Positions 21,401-29,116 of a stretch of DNA of 64,000 nt are shown here, in pieces. Both the position numbers and the translations under genes were made by a program. The stretch comes from an uncultured Prevotella sp. (GTDB lineage: Bacteria > Bacteroidota > Bacteroidia > Bacteroidales > Bacteroidaceae): the NCBI GenBank assembly GCA_946188165.1, contig CAMHTW010000002.1, positions 62,001-126,000 of the forward strand, written 5' to 3'. Numbering within the stretch: the stretch's first letter is position 1; the number at the start of each line of letters is the position of its first letter. A model generated the notes under the pieces. The model was not told where the DNA came from. It ran no database searches and was given only the letters and a program-made list of their open reading frames with translations.

Positions 21401-23213
21401 ATGCTGAACAGTTTTGGAACCAATAGGCTGTGCTTGTTGGATAGTAGTTGGCAAACGAAGCGTCGAAGACGGCACTTGTTGCTGTTCCATAAGGAGAAGG
21501 AGCATCAACAAGATTACTATTATTAATATTAATGCCCGCGCGTGTAGCCTTCTGGTCATCATAGTAGAATGTCAGCACGGTGTTGCTGTCAGTCAGCACA
21601 GCGTATGGAAGACGTAATGTGTCGCCAATCGCAAGTATATACATGAACTGTTTCCAACCGTCTGTATTCTTATAAGCATCAACACTACCTGTGGGAACAA
21701 AAAGGGGAGCGTTCTGATAGACATACTCAGAGAACACATCATCGGGAATAGCATAAGGATTAACGATTTGGCTGGTTACTGATGTCAGAGCAGCGCTGCC
21801 CATAAAGGCTCTTTCTGATATAGATGTAACACCAGCGGGAATCGTGACAGAAGTCAATCCCGTATTGTTAATTGCATTTGGTCCGAGTTCTGTTACACTT
21901 TCAGGTATGTCAATTTCATGCAGTGACACACATCCCTCTAAAGCACTTTCTCCAATCGTTGTCAAACTCGTTGGGAGTACGATAGAAGTAAGACTTGAAC
22001 AGCCACACAAGACTCTTCTGGAGAGTTCTGTTACACCAGCGGGGATGGTAATTGACGTAAGCTTTTCACATCCTTCGAAAGCGCCACCACCTATGCTTGT
22101 CAAGGTGGAAGGCAGGGTAACTGATGCCAAAGGGCAATCATGGAAACCATAATAGCCTATAGATGTCACTCCTTCTGGTACGATAACCGAAGCAAGATTA
22201 GGACAATTAGAAAATTCTCCTTCGTCGAGAACCGTTAAACCTCTAAAGTATTGTAGTTCGTCGAAACTGGTAATGGTTGTTCCAGAGAATTTCTTACCCA
22301 AGCTTGTTACAGCTGCAGCCTCAACAGTACTCAATTCTCCGTCTCCGTTCGTATCCCAATTATCTATGCAAATCTCCTTTACCTTTGCATCGGCAAATTC
22401 AATAATAGCCGTTCCGTTGGTAAAGTAGCCCGGATTCGCTGTACCGCCGTCGATGTGGGCATAATCTAAGCCACGATGGCTGGTACTGAAAGTAGTACCT
22501 TGACCGCCTACCAGGCTTTGACAGGCATTGAACATCTCGTTGCCAGAAGTGACATTCTCAGTCGTCCAGAGGTCAGAAACGTAGATGGTGGTCAATGCTG
22601 AGCACGACGAGAACATATAATCCATGTTGCTTTTCACATTGGCCGTATTGAACGTACTCAGGTCGAGCGTGGTCAGCGACGAACACCCTAAAAACATATT
22701 AGCCATAGTGGTCACGTTCTCCGTAGAGAAGCCTACCTTTAGGTCGGTCAACGAAGAACAGCCATCAAACATGAAGTTCATCTCCTTGACTTCCGATGTG
22801 TTTAGACTGCTCAGGTCGAGCGTGGTCAGCGACGAACACCCATTGAATGTACTACGCAACGACGTTACGTTGGCTGTGTTTAGGTTGCTGATACCAGTAA
22901 CCTTCGTGAGCCCACTCATCTGATAGAACCACATATTCATGCTCGACAGCCCATCATAGCTGGCAAACGACTCATCGAAGACCACTTCCTTGATGTTCGC
23001 ACGCGATGAATGCCAGCCACGATCACTGGCTGACGTAAACGGTCCGATGCCAAAGTCGCTATCGTTCTTATCCAGATTATAATAAAAGGTAAGAACCAGA
23101 TTATTATTGCCGTCTTCCGCCAAGCGGGCGTATGGCTGAGGATCAGTTGTTCCCTGCCCCCACGACATCAGGGGCAAGAAAGCCAATACTATTGTTAACA
23201 ACCTATTCTTCAT
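15492..23213 (-). CDS. giant BspA-like leucine-rich surface protein with T9SS-like tail
   Basis: 2573 aa. Signal peptide MKNRLLTIVLAFLPLMSWG. Four cassettes begin with PYAVL..., continue through VLTFYYDDQK, a stretch of BspA-type repeats of about 23 residues (MFxGCSSLTTLDLSxFNTxNV), and close with YAHIDGGxxNPGYFT (near residues 253, 833, 1485 and 1736). LRR_5-type repeats fill about 280-530 and 880-1235. From about 1760 a FISUMP-like segment (HLIDLGLSTGAKVMCRNLGA), then chitobiase-C-like motifs (IYYTMNG, TIKAVATKDG) and further beta domains. The end reads WYDLNGRRLQSKPSQKGVYL ... GRKVVIR, the short T9SS-like tail. Probably a cell-surface adhesin. Tight operon: 23 bp after the BACON lipoprotein gene. 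Confidence 0.88.
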   Translation of the reverse strand: MKNRLLTIVLAFLPLMSWGQGTTDPQPYARLAEDGNNNLVLTFYYNLDKNDSDFGIGPFTSASDRGWHSSRANIKEVVFDESFASYDGLSSMNMWFYQMSGLTKVTGISNLNTANVTSLRSTFNGCSSLTTLDLSSLNTSEVKEMNFMFDGCSSLTDLKVGFSTENVTTMANMFLGCSSLTTLDLSTFNTANVKSNMDYMFSSCSALTTIYVSDLWTTENVTSGNEMFNACQSLVGGQGTTFSTSHRGLDYAHIDGGTANPGYFTNGTAIIEFADAKVKEICIDNWDTNGDGELSTVEAAAVTSLGKKFSGTTITSFDELQYFRGLTVLDEGEFSNCPNLASVIVPEGVTSIGYYGFHDCPLASVTLPSTLTSIGGGAFEGCEKLTSITIPAGVTELSRRVLCGCSSLTSIVLPTSLTTIGESALEGCVSLHEIDIPESVTELGPNAINNTGLTSVTIPAGVTSISERAFMGSAALTSVTSQIVNPYAIPDDVFSEYVYQNAPLFVPTGSVDAYKNTDGWKQFMYILAIGDTLRLPYAVLTDSNTVLTFYYDDQKATRAGININNSNLVDAPSPYGTATSAVFDASFANYYPTSTAYWFQNCSALTSISGIENLKTNNVTDMAGMFYYCSGLTSLDVSGFKTANVTSMYCMFWGCSGLTSLDLSGFNTDKVEDMGGMFVDCSSLTSLDLSGFNTANVTGMNSMFADCSSLTSLDLSGFNTANVTDMGYVFRGCSALTSLDVSSYKTEKVTNMYGMFWGCSDLTSLDLSDFNTSNVTDMTYMFIGCSGLKTIYVGNDWSTASVIESILMFSGCTNLVGGMGTVYNPDHVDASYAHIDGGVSNPGYFTEKVNYNDGDIFTAETVEGIMLKYRVISEADKTCQVGTMVYTDSWISSDIANAVDDPMVEGTITIPEYAKGYRVIKIGYEAFINCTQVTSIVIPNTVTEITTAAMAQSGLTAITIPSSVSSIHYDFLHNCSNLESIVVEEGNQVYDSRNSCNALIETATNKLMMGCKTSTVPNGIEIIGTAAFILCKGLTAIELPNTVTRIETQAFNSSDLSSINLPPSLEYIGYSCFAGSNVTSFVIPANVKEIMLGAFNCNGLTSIVVEQGNQVYDSRDNCNAIIETATNTLFEGFSVTVIPNSVTTIGSSAFREVWDLHEITIPESVAAIGEHAFIHTYLEKVTSERPEPVEIPDNAFSDNCYEQATLYVPQSSLEAYSTTGGWKNFKSILAIVEGGTAEPYAVLSEDSLTVTFYYDDQKTSRGGMDINNSILDNSNSPYGTATSAVFDVSFDAYRPTSTACWFENCSSLATINGIEYLHTDDVTNMSWMFECCFNLEELDLSNFNTSNVTEMYGMFLSCQGLKSLNVSSFNTSKVVGMNQMFCGLSNLTNLDLSNFDTSNVRWMYAMFADCPNLTSLDISSFNSALVSNMGDLFSNCVKLKTIYVGDGWTTTGVGENGNGLFNNCTNLIGGAGTVYAPDHIDYTYAHIDGGVSNPGYFTDKNAAPYVNPEPYVVLSDNNTVLTFYYDEKRNERNGIAIGSYGPGNYEPWYENRTTLTTAVFDESFANDTTLTSTAYWFFECIRMTEIKGLEYLKTDKVTDMRNMFYGCSKLTTLDVSHLKTDNVTNMNLMFYYCSGLTSLDVKGFNTENVTDMGSMFNNCSGLTSLDISSFKTEKVKDMIQMFYQCYNLTTIYAGNGWSTASVTADYGYHMFTDCTALVGGRGTTYDKDRANYLFAHIDGGASNPGYFTDINDSINICSDDNHPHLIDLGLSTGAKVMCRNLGAQNPEDAGDTYTWDEFMALNLDKGYRAFTENELSYIVLQCEHKLHELNGVKGQMITTKAGNSFFLPFGDYWSNEVHEDGKAFQMYVRENIVQWQRTEKSNKSYVRLVFDETAIVPDTVITPTFSSEYYYYNTIKIETETPDAEIYYTMNGRMLEGESTNFSSSSLGRYSNWKAWGDNLKEAKAEEVYDNQNYRYNYVLKLTSRVDSVSESAQLGYRFDELLTKNDYYTVRFQARSESGEGKIEFYCQNDTMTNFRSVADTMLIGKEMAEYEFTLKIDNDSTNQIVLNFGSVADTYYIDNVLFGPVISDTINDLRTRYVEYIYPQEGITIKAVATKDGMEESKPAVYDYYYDGWMTMMDTHEMGKKVCDAAIGDPNVPLELVYETLKRMEDMFYRYYEQRFEVRFDDMEIMEANDEMRHFVYMIEDMMRGFTIDGVCYHAIDSTHAEVIAPLSYYEKYRGTLSIAKEVNYNNINFQVTKVVNDAFAGSQLTAIIWNPEFVLGDDVLATIDNPNLLIYVNDASVAPDRDNIIINGRAKNIVLTDTKEGNGNFYCPKEFEAEMISYTRNFQQQTVVGVSRGWESIALPFAVQTIMHEKQGLITPFGNSASTKHFWLRRLGDSGLTQATAIEANVPYVISMPNDEVNYAEEFNLSGRVTFTAQEVTIPVTEPVTLALADSTIKMVPAFQSIGRASDVWAINVGESRDQYLEGSVFERDYREVRPFEAYTVHTGEGPAPRFVPVMEISGTTGIEGVRGLMSDDRGENWYDLNGRRLQSKPSQKGVYLHDGRKVVIR

Positions 23214-23236
23214 AGCACAAACTCATAAGGGTCATA

Positions 23237-24631
23237 TTATCTTTTCGGAGCCAGCGTCGGATCGGGATTGTCGCTCTCGCCAGGCTCATGCTGAGACGAT
23301 GACGTTGTGATGGTAACCACATTAGGCGTATAGACATGTCCCTGCTCTCCTAAAACATAGCCACGGACGTAATAGGTAGTAGACTCCTGAAGATTATCCA
23401 GAGTAGCCAACACACTTCCTGACATGCCACCACGACCTATAGTTACGACTTCAGCATTATCACGTGTAGGCATCTGTTCAGTAGTACTGTACACCAAACC
23501 ATAGTCAGTAACTTCGTTTGTACTGACGAAGCTGAAGCGGAACTCAGCCGACATATTGGAAACATACATGGATGTAAGGTCACCCACTGTCAAGCTATAG
23601 ACAGGCTGTTCCTGTCCGGCATATTGTTCAACCAAAACGACAGCCTGTTGCGGATTCCTTGTACCCGCAACGATAATGATAGCCGTCAGACGATCACGCC
23701 CGGTCCTGTTCTCATCACAGAAAACACGTAACTCACCATTACCAACACCTATTGCGGAATAGTTGTCGTAACCGTGCTGCTCATGTTCCCGCCAATATTC
23801 GTCCTGAGAATTGCCCTCCACATGCAACCACGTCACTGACGAGGGTATGTAGGCCCTCCACTCCGCATTGCTTTCTATCATGACCATGCCTTCACCTCCT
23901 GAAGCGCTAAACTTCTCCATTTGCTCAGGAGCATAGAGGTAAATGTCGGTCATACCCTCTTGTGAGACCTGAATCTCAACAACGTTACCTTCAGAGACAA
24001 CCGAAATGGTGGCTGAACGCGAGGCATCGCTGACGGCCTGGTCAACAGATATTTCCAGCGTCTCAGAGCTTTGTGCAGAGGTACCACCCGATGTCTTGTT
24101 CACGTGAACCCAACTAACACCTGTAGGCATCTGTATCTGCCAGGTGCTGTTGCTTCTGATGGTCAGCGTTTCCACAGTTCTGGTGACATCCTTTGCAGAA
24201 GTTGCATCTGCATTAAATTGGAAACTGGTATTGTTGAGGTTAAGGGCACCTGCAGCAGGTGTCTGGCGTATCGTTACCTTCTGCTTCAGTCCACCATCAG
24301 AAATCAGTGTAAACGTAGCAGTACGGTTTGACTTGGTCTCGTTCTGGTCTGTACCAATGACAAGTGTTCCGTCACCGTCACCCTCACGCGGCTGAACAGA
24401 CAATGCAGCACCAAAGTCGCCAGTATCCAAATCCTGTACCTTCCAATGGCAGTCGGCAGAAACATTCACCACTGTCGTTTCGTCAGTAGCACGTATCTCA
24501 ATGTCGCCACCCAGCACTCGCAGCATTTCCTTGGCGGGTTTCGCAGTAAGTTCATCGTCAGACTTACAGCCTGTCAATCCTGCCACAATAGGCAGGGCAA
24601 CCAGTATAGCGATTATATTTTTTGTCTTCAT
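23237..24631 (-). CDS. BACON-domain lipoprotein
   Basis: 464 aa. Lipoprotein signal with lipobox LTGC (Cys22), followed by KSDDE, so probably an outer-membrane, possibly surface, lipoprotein. At least three BACON-like beta domains: about 40-130, 135-230 and 235-350, each with the strand pattern V..V.. . W... and the segment ATFTLISDGG / ATISVVSEGN. A fibronectin-III-like domain follows (about 360-450, ESTTYYVRGYVLGEQGH). Sits 33 bp after the PEGA gene and 23 bp before the giant leucine-rich gene. Could anchor or present that protein at the surface. Confidence 0.78.
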   Translation of the reverse strand: MKTKNIIAILVALPIVAGLTGCKSDDELTAKPAKEMLRVLGGDIEIRATDETTVVNVSADCHWKVQDLDTGDFGAALSVQPREGDGDGTLVIGTDQNETKSNRTATFTLISDGGLKQKVTIRQTPAAGALNLNNTSFQFNADATSAKDVTRTVETLTIRSNSTWQIQMPTGVSWVHVNKTSGGTSAQSSETLEISVDQAVSDASRSATISVVSEGNVVEIQVSQEGMTDIYLYAPEQMEKFSASGGEGMVMIESNAEWRAYIPSSVTWLHVEGNSQDEYWREHEQHGYDNYSAIGVGNGELRVFCDENRTGRDRLTAIIIVAGTRNPQQAVVLVEQYAGQEQPVYSLTVGDLTSMYVSNMSAEFRFSFVSTNEVTDYGLVYSTTEQMPTRDNAEVVTIGRGGMSGSVLATLDNLQESTTYYVRGYVLGEQGHVYTPNVVTITTSSSQHEPGESDNPDPTLAPKR

Positions 24632-24664
24632 ATCGTTTCTATATTAATATAATTAAGGTGTAGA

Positions 24665-26218
24665 TTAGAAATTGAAGATAACTCCAAGGGTTGCCATGAA
24701 GCCTCCTGCAGAAATGTCACTGTTGTCAACAATACGCGTGAAGTTATCATCCTTGCTGACAGCCACAGATAATGCCGGATTAAAGAAAGCATAGAAGCGC
24801 TCAATCGGTGCAAACACCAGTTTGGCACCTATGCTGACGCAATTGGCAGTAGCGCCGTCCCCATAGGTATTAGTACCTTTCTCTACTGTAGCAGACAAGC
24901 GTTCCATCTCATAACCTAATTGAGGTGTTATACCCAAACGTTCAGTCAGTTCAAACTGATAGCCCGCCTTTAGAGCCAGCGTCGAACGCTTGTAGCTCAT
25001 ACTGCTCAGATAGGTATCATTACCATCGGTAGAGTACCAGTTAACAAAATCAGACTTACCTAATCCGAAGGTATAGCTCAGCTGAAGGTCGATATTCTTA
25101 TAAGTAGCTCCAGCCAATGCCGTGATACCTCCCAGCTGACGGGCAGTATAGCCTGCACCGAAATAGAAAGTCTGGGGCTTGATATACTTCACTCGTTCCA
25201 TTGTAACGGTATCGCGAGTGGTTTCATTATGACGGACAGTATACTCCAGTCCGCTCATGGGAACGTAGCCCTTACGGGCGAGACTGATCTGATAGGTTCC
25301 TACCGGCAGGGTGTTCACCTCAGTGAGGTCAATGGGGTTGTTGCCATTGTAGGTAGCAGTCACGTCACGCGGCTTCGTATAGAGGCCGAGCCTACCGGTA
25401 TGTACGGTGGGCGGCGCAGCCTGAATGCGGTTCTGCTGTTGGGCTACAACGGTAAACGAGGTCTTCTCGGGGTCGCAGTCAGCCTTCTGAGTCTCTACAA
25501 CGTACGTGCCTTCGCGCAATTGGGTCTGCCAGATGCCGTTACCCACGTTTTTTCCCTCAAAGAAGATGTCTGCCTTATTCTCTACCGTCACCGTCACGTC
25601 ACCGAAATGGTCGCTCATGTCGCGCTGTTCCACGTTCACCATCTTGTTCTGTTTCGTATCATCTTCGGTGGTCACCCAAACCTCCATCTCACCTCCATAG
25701 CGGTCCTTCTTGGCTTCAATCTTGTGTTTACCGAAGTTCAGGTACTTATTGTAGATAGGTGCCTGACCAATTGGTTCATTATCCACATAGATGGTAGAGC
25801 CTGCCACCTGCGAGGTAATGTTGGTATAACGGCCGGTACCAATGTCAATGAGCATTTCGTAGGTGCGACCACCTGACACAGGAATAGGATAGAAGAAGTC
25901 GCGCATCACGCCAAAGGCAGGATGCTGGACTATCAGTTTCTGGGCACGACGTGGCACATAGAGCCAAATCTCCCCTGCATGTTCCTCCGTTGCTACTATA
26001 CCCAACGAGCCACCGTCGAAGGTAAAGCCTCGTTCCGGTGTCTGGATTTTGATGAGAGCGGCACGCTCACCGTTCTGGTCCATTTTCTCCGTTCCTCGTG
26101 TATTGGCCGTCAAATCGTTTTCCAGCAATTTGAATTCCACCACTTTCATGCCCTGTGCCATCACTTGCATCGCAACAGTCAGGCAGAAGCAGGTTAGTAC
26201 GAATAGTCTTTTTCTCAT
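24665..26218 (-). CDS. PEGA-domain protein with C-terminal outer-membrane barrel
   Basis: 517 aa. Signal peptide MRKRLFVLTCFCLTVAMQVMA. Residues about 135-215 form a PEGA-like domain (GSTIYVDNEPIGQAPIYNKY, GKHKIEAKKDRYGGEM), and a second (FFEGKNVGNGIWQTQLREGT) and third (ATYNGNNPIDLTEVNTLPVG) follow. From about 345 the protein is made of alternating amphipathic strands and ends in IFNF with a terminal Phe, as expected for an outer-membrane beta-barrel. Organised like known PEGA-plus-barrel proteins that bind or scaffold surface material. Positioned 16 bp after the transglutaminase-like gene. Confidence 0.72.
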   Translation of the reverse strand: MRKRLFVLTCFCLTVAMQVMAQGMKVVEFKLLENDLTANTRGTEKMDQNGERAALIKIQTPERGFTFDGGSLGIVATEEHAGEIWLYVPRRAQKLIVQHPAFGVMRDFFYPIPVSGGRTYEMLIDIGTGRYTNITSQVAGSTIYVDNEPIGQAPIYNKYLNFGKHKIEAKKDRYGGEMEVWVTTEDDTKQNKMVNVEQRDMSDHFGDVTVTVENKADIFFEGKNVGNGIWQTQLREGTYVVETQKADCDPEKTSFTVVAQQQNRIQAAPPTVHTGRLGLYTKPRDVTATYNGNNPIDLTEVNTLPVGTYQISLARKGYVPMSGLEYTVRHNETTRDTVTMERVKYIKPQTFYFGAGYTARQLGGITALAGATYKNIDLQLSYTFGLGKSDFVNWYSTDGNDTYLSSMSYKRSTLALKAGYQFELTERLGITPQLGYEMERLSATVEKGTNTYGDGATANCVSIGAKLVFAPIERFYAFFNPALSVAVSKDDNFTRIVDNSDISAGGFMATLGVIFNF

Positions 26219-26234
26219 TGTATAGTAATTTTAG

Positions 26235-27905
26235 TTATAATCTGTTTAGCAAGATTGCAGTAACGGGCTGGTCTTCCATGCCTGCCATCGTTTCACCAAC
26301 ATGACATCCTATATAAGTCGGATCACAGACAATAAACTTTCGTCCATCAAGCATCACATAGTCACCCTTAACAGGTTCTGTAAAGTTAACAGCCATTGCC
26401 AAATGTCCAGGATAGTAAACCAAAACAACATCCAAGTCTAGCAGATCGCGGACCAGATGTGACAGAAGGATACTACGATCTTCACAGTCACAGTATGGAT
26501 AGAATAGCGTCTCTTCAGCAAAGAAATTGCGGTCATAGCCCCAGACGTTATCGTCATAATTATAGAGGAAACAGTTGGCGTTCTTAATCTTTCCCTCAGT
26601 ATCTATTGCACCATGTATCCACCACAACAACTGCTGAACAGCTGCTTCTTGAGACAATCCCATTAGTTTGGCCTTCATGGGAGGATACAACTGGTCTTTA
26701 ATTCCACTTTCCATTGGCGTATTAGCATACATCGCCCATCGGCTCATAAAGTTATTATTGATAGTCGAAGATGGATAAGTGTCATAAAAATCAATGTAGT
26801 TCTTGTTAGAAGTAATCGTAAACGCGAAGTCCTCGTTATACCTGCTGATAATTGTACGTTGCATGGTAGGATTGTCTGAAAACTGCTGAGATGCTGTAAT
26901 TTGTAGTGACAGCGAACTCTCCTTAGGAAACGATGCCTCACAGATGCCAAAATTTTCTACCTTATCGTCGCTCAACAAAAAGTAACTGTCACCATCTACC
27001 ACATAAAACTGCTTGTTAAAGATGAAATGGCGTGTGGCTGCCAACATATAAAGTTTGTCAGGGGTATGTGCTAAACGCATCTTGTAACCCGACTGTGAAT
27101 AGAGGAAAGCCTGGCAAAGCACAGCTTCGTTGGTATCCTTACCATAGAACTGACTTGTCAGTGCCAACAGCATCTGATAATACGCCCAATCAGAGAAACT
27201 ATGGCGCTTACGTTCTTGCAAACAGTCATAAAGCATATTTTCAAATTGCTGACCTGGAAACACATATTTGATGGCATCTGCCACAGTAGCACTGCTCACG
27301 TTAGGCAGTTTAAATCGACAGTTATCCCCAATGCGCACTTTACATTCAGTACCAAACACATTGAATTCCATATAATCATTTGCTTTCTCCTCACGGGGTT
27401 CGGCAGGGATCTGAGGTTTGGGCTGAGGAATTATCGGCTCGGCCTTGATGACCTCCTCTACCTTTGCCACCACCTGTTTTCGTTTTGCAGGCTTGGATTT
27501 AGATTTAGCCTTCTTGTTGTTTTCCTTTTTGTCTTTGCCAAAAATTTTAACAAACCATGAGGCCGTTTTTTCTTCTGCCCCAGGAGCTAGCTGGGGTTTA
27601 ACCATCTCGTCTTTAGGAGCTGGAACGGCAGGATTGGCCTTATAGTCTTTCCATGCCTTACGCACATAATCGCTATATTTATCTAAGGCTTCCTTACGAA
27701 ACTTGTTATAGTTTTCATACATCTTCTGTCGTTCAGCAGCAAAACCAGGGTCATTATTACCGAAAAAGTCTTCCTTTGTTCCCTTTCCAAAAAAGTCTTC
27801 TTTACTCTCTGAACCAAAGAAGTCGTCTTTATCTTTTTGGGTAATTTGCGCAGATATTGTCAAGCATACCAATGCCAACAACATGAAAATCATTATTTTT
27901 TTCAT
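26235..27905 (-). CDS. exported transglutaminase-like protein with DFFG repeats
   Basis: 556 aa. Signal peptide MKKIMIFMLLALVCLTISA. Directly after it come three 9-residue repeats built on K-(D/E)DFFG (residues about 24-50). A Lys/Pro-rich linker follows (about 95-170). The C-terminal part has a transglutaminase-like papain-fold core with Cys474 (CDCEDRS), His501 (PGHLAMAV) and Asp528 (CDPTY) in the expected order. This family includes proteases and cross-linking enzymes; which of these applies cannot be read from sequence. First gene of the operon that includes the giant leucine-rich protein; a well-formed promoter lies just upstream. It may process or cross-link the surface proteins of the same operon. 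Confidence 0.75.
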   Translation of the reverse strand: MKKIMIFMLLALVCLTISAQITQKDKDDFFGSESKEDFFGKGTKEDFFGNNDPGFAAERQKMYENYNKFRKEALDKYSDYVRKAWKDYKANPAVPAPKDEMVKPQLAPGAEEKTASWFVKIFGKDKKENNKKAKSKSKPAKRKQVVAKVEEVIKAEPIIPQPKPQIPAEPREEKANDYMEFNVFGTECKVRIGDNCRFKLPNVSSATVADAIKYVFPGQQFENMLYDCLQERKRHSFSDWAYYQMLLALTSQFYGKDTNEAVLCQAFLYSQSGYKMRLAHTPDKLYMLAATRHFIFNKQFYVVDGDSYFLLSDDKVENFGICEASFPKESSLSLQITASQQFSDNPTMQRTIISRYNEDFAFTITSNKNYIDFYDTYPSSTINNNFMSRWAMYANTPMESGIKDQLYPPMKAKLMGLSQEAAVQQLLWWIHGAIDTEGKIKNANCFLYNYDDNVWGYDRNFFAEETLFYPYCDCEDRSILLSHLVRDLLDLDVVLVYYPGHLAMAVNFTEPVKGDYVMLDGRKFIVCDPTYIGCHVGETMAGMEDQPVTAILLNRL

Positions 27906-27945
27906 AATATATACGTTTTAGTTTCTAATCAAGTATTCTCGGCGA

Positions 27946-27976
27946 CAAAGATACATATTTTTTTTTAATTCACAAA
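27946..27976 (-). promoter_or_regulatory. promoter of the surface-protein operon
   Basis: Leftward TTTG (27973-27976), 19-bp gap, TATCTTTG (27946-27953): an essentially perfect Bacteroidetes promoter, 41 bp before the transglutaminase-like gene. Confidence 0.8.
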
Positions 27977-27994
27977 CTTTAAGGCAAAAAAACT

Positions 27995-29116
27995 TTATCC
28001 TCCAAGATTCTTCCAATTACGATAGAATGCCGACTGCGAATTAAAGCCTGATCGGGCTGCGACATCCGACTTTAACATATCTGGATTGCGCTCCATCAGT
28101 TGGCGAGCGTAAGCAATACGCTTGTGGTTGACATACTCATTGAACGACATGCCCAATTCCTGTTTCAAGGCCGCCAGGAGGTAGGTACGATTGGTTCCCA
28201 GCCGCTGCACGGCAATATCAAGTCGCAGGTCATGCAGCAGATAGAGCTGTTCCACATTCATCAGTTGTTCAAACTGCTCTGCCAGTGCCTGATAGTCAGG
28301 ACCGTTGGACGTTTCCGACTTCTTCGACGATGCAGCAGGCTCTGAACGTTCCATTTCATAAACATAAGAGCGCGTAGAAAGACCGATCCATCCTATGCTA
28401 AACAAGAGCACAGAGAACAACAGCGAAGGAAGAGCCAATAGTAAGGAACCTTCGAACCACTGACGGCCAATGGCATTGACCAGTACAGAGAATAACGATA
28501 TCACCACCAATAGCCACAACACAATGGTAATGCCACCCAGATGTTTATCTTCGGTATCAGCAAAGATATCTTTCAATTGACGGTTGTAGCGACGTATTTT
28601 CCGAATGCCCGCCACCATGACGCCCAACACCTGAAGACCAAACAGAACATGTGTCACGTCATGAATCCATGCCTGAACCTCAGCCACTCCAGCCAAACCG
28701 TCTCTTGAACCTTCATAAAGATAGGTATTAATAAACCTGTCGATAGCCACAGGCGTCATGCTTGCATACGTTGCCCATACCAGCACTGCTGCAACAAGAG
28801 GCATGCCCAACAACCCTATCATCAGAGGCATACGGGTAGAGATGGGGCGCTTGTCTGTCATTTCACTTATATAAATAAGGTATAAGGGATAGACGGCCAG
28901 ATTGCAACCCACATACACTGTATCACTTAACGGCAACAGGTCGTTAGCATGATGAAAAAAGATGAAGTGACCGCTATACAGCAGCGTTGTTACCAAGGCC
29001 CACAAAGCCAACCAACCCTGAGCGGGGTCATGCCTGCGCAACCAACTAAGCATTAATTCCATTGCAAAGATGGCGCATACCATCATAGGCATTGCTATAA
29101 ATAGTGACTGCATCAT
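27995..29116 (-). CDS. membrane-anchored AraC-family transcriptional regulator
   Basis: 373 aa. About seven hydrophobic segments span residues 1-240 (for example VCAIFAMELMLSW, GWLALWALVTTLLY, IVLWLLVVISLFSVLVNAIG). The C-terminal 100 residues are an AraC-type double helix-turn-helix: LDIAVQRLGTNRTYLLAALK and KSDVAARSGFNSQSAFYRNW. Such proteins bind DNA while tethered to the inner membrane and usually respond to an envelope signal. Start chosen at the ATG (29116) that overlaps the upstream TGA in the sequence gaATGATG, giving translational coupling with the 328-aa gene. Target genes unknown; the neighbouring surface operon is a plausible target. Confidence 0.82.
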   Translation of the reverse strand: MMQSLFIAMPMMVCAIFAMELMLSWLRRHDPAQGWLALWALVTTLLYSGHFIFFHHANDLLPLSDTVYVGCNLAVYPLYLIYISEMTDKRPISTRMPLMIGLLGMPLVAAVLVWATYASMTPVAIDRFINTYLYEGSRDGLAGVAEVQAWIHDVTHVLFGLQVLGVMVAGIRKIRRYNRQLKDIFADTEDKHLGGITIVLWLLVVISLFSVLVNAIGRQWFEGSLLLALPSLLFSVLLFSIGWIGLSTRSYVYEMERSEPAASSKKSETSNGPDYQALAEQFEQLMNVEQLYLLHDLRLDIAVQRLGTNRTYLLAALKQELGMSFNEYVNHKRIAYARQLMERNPDMLKSDVAARSGFNSQSAFYRNWKNLGG

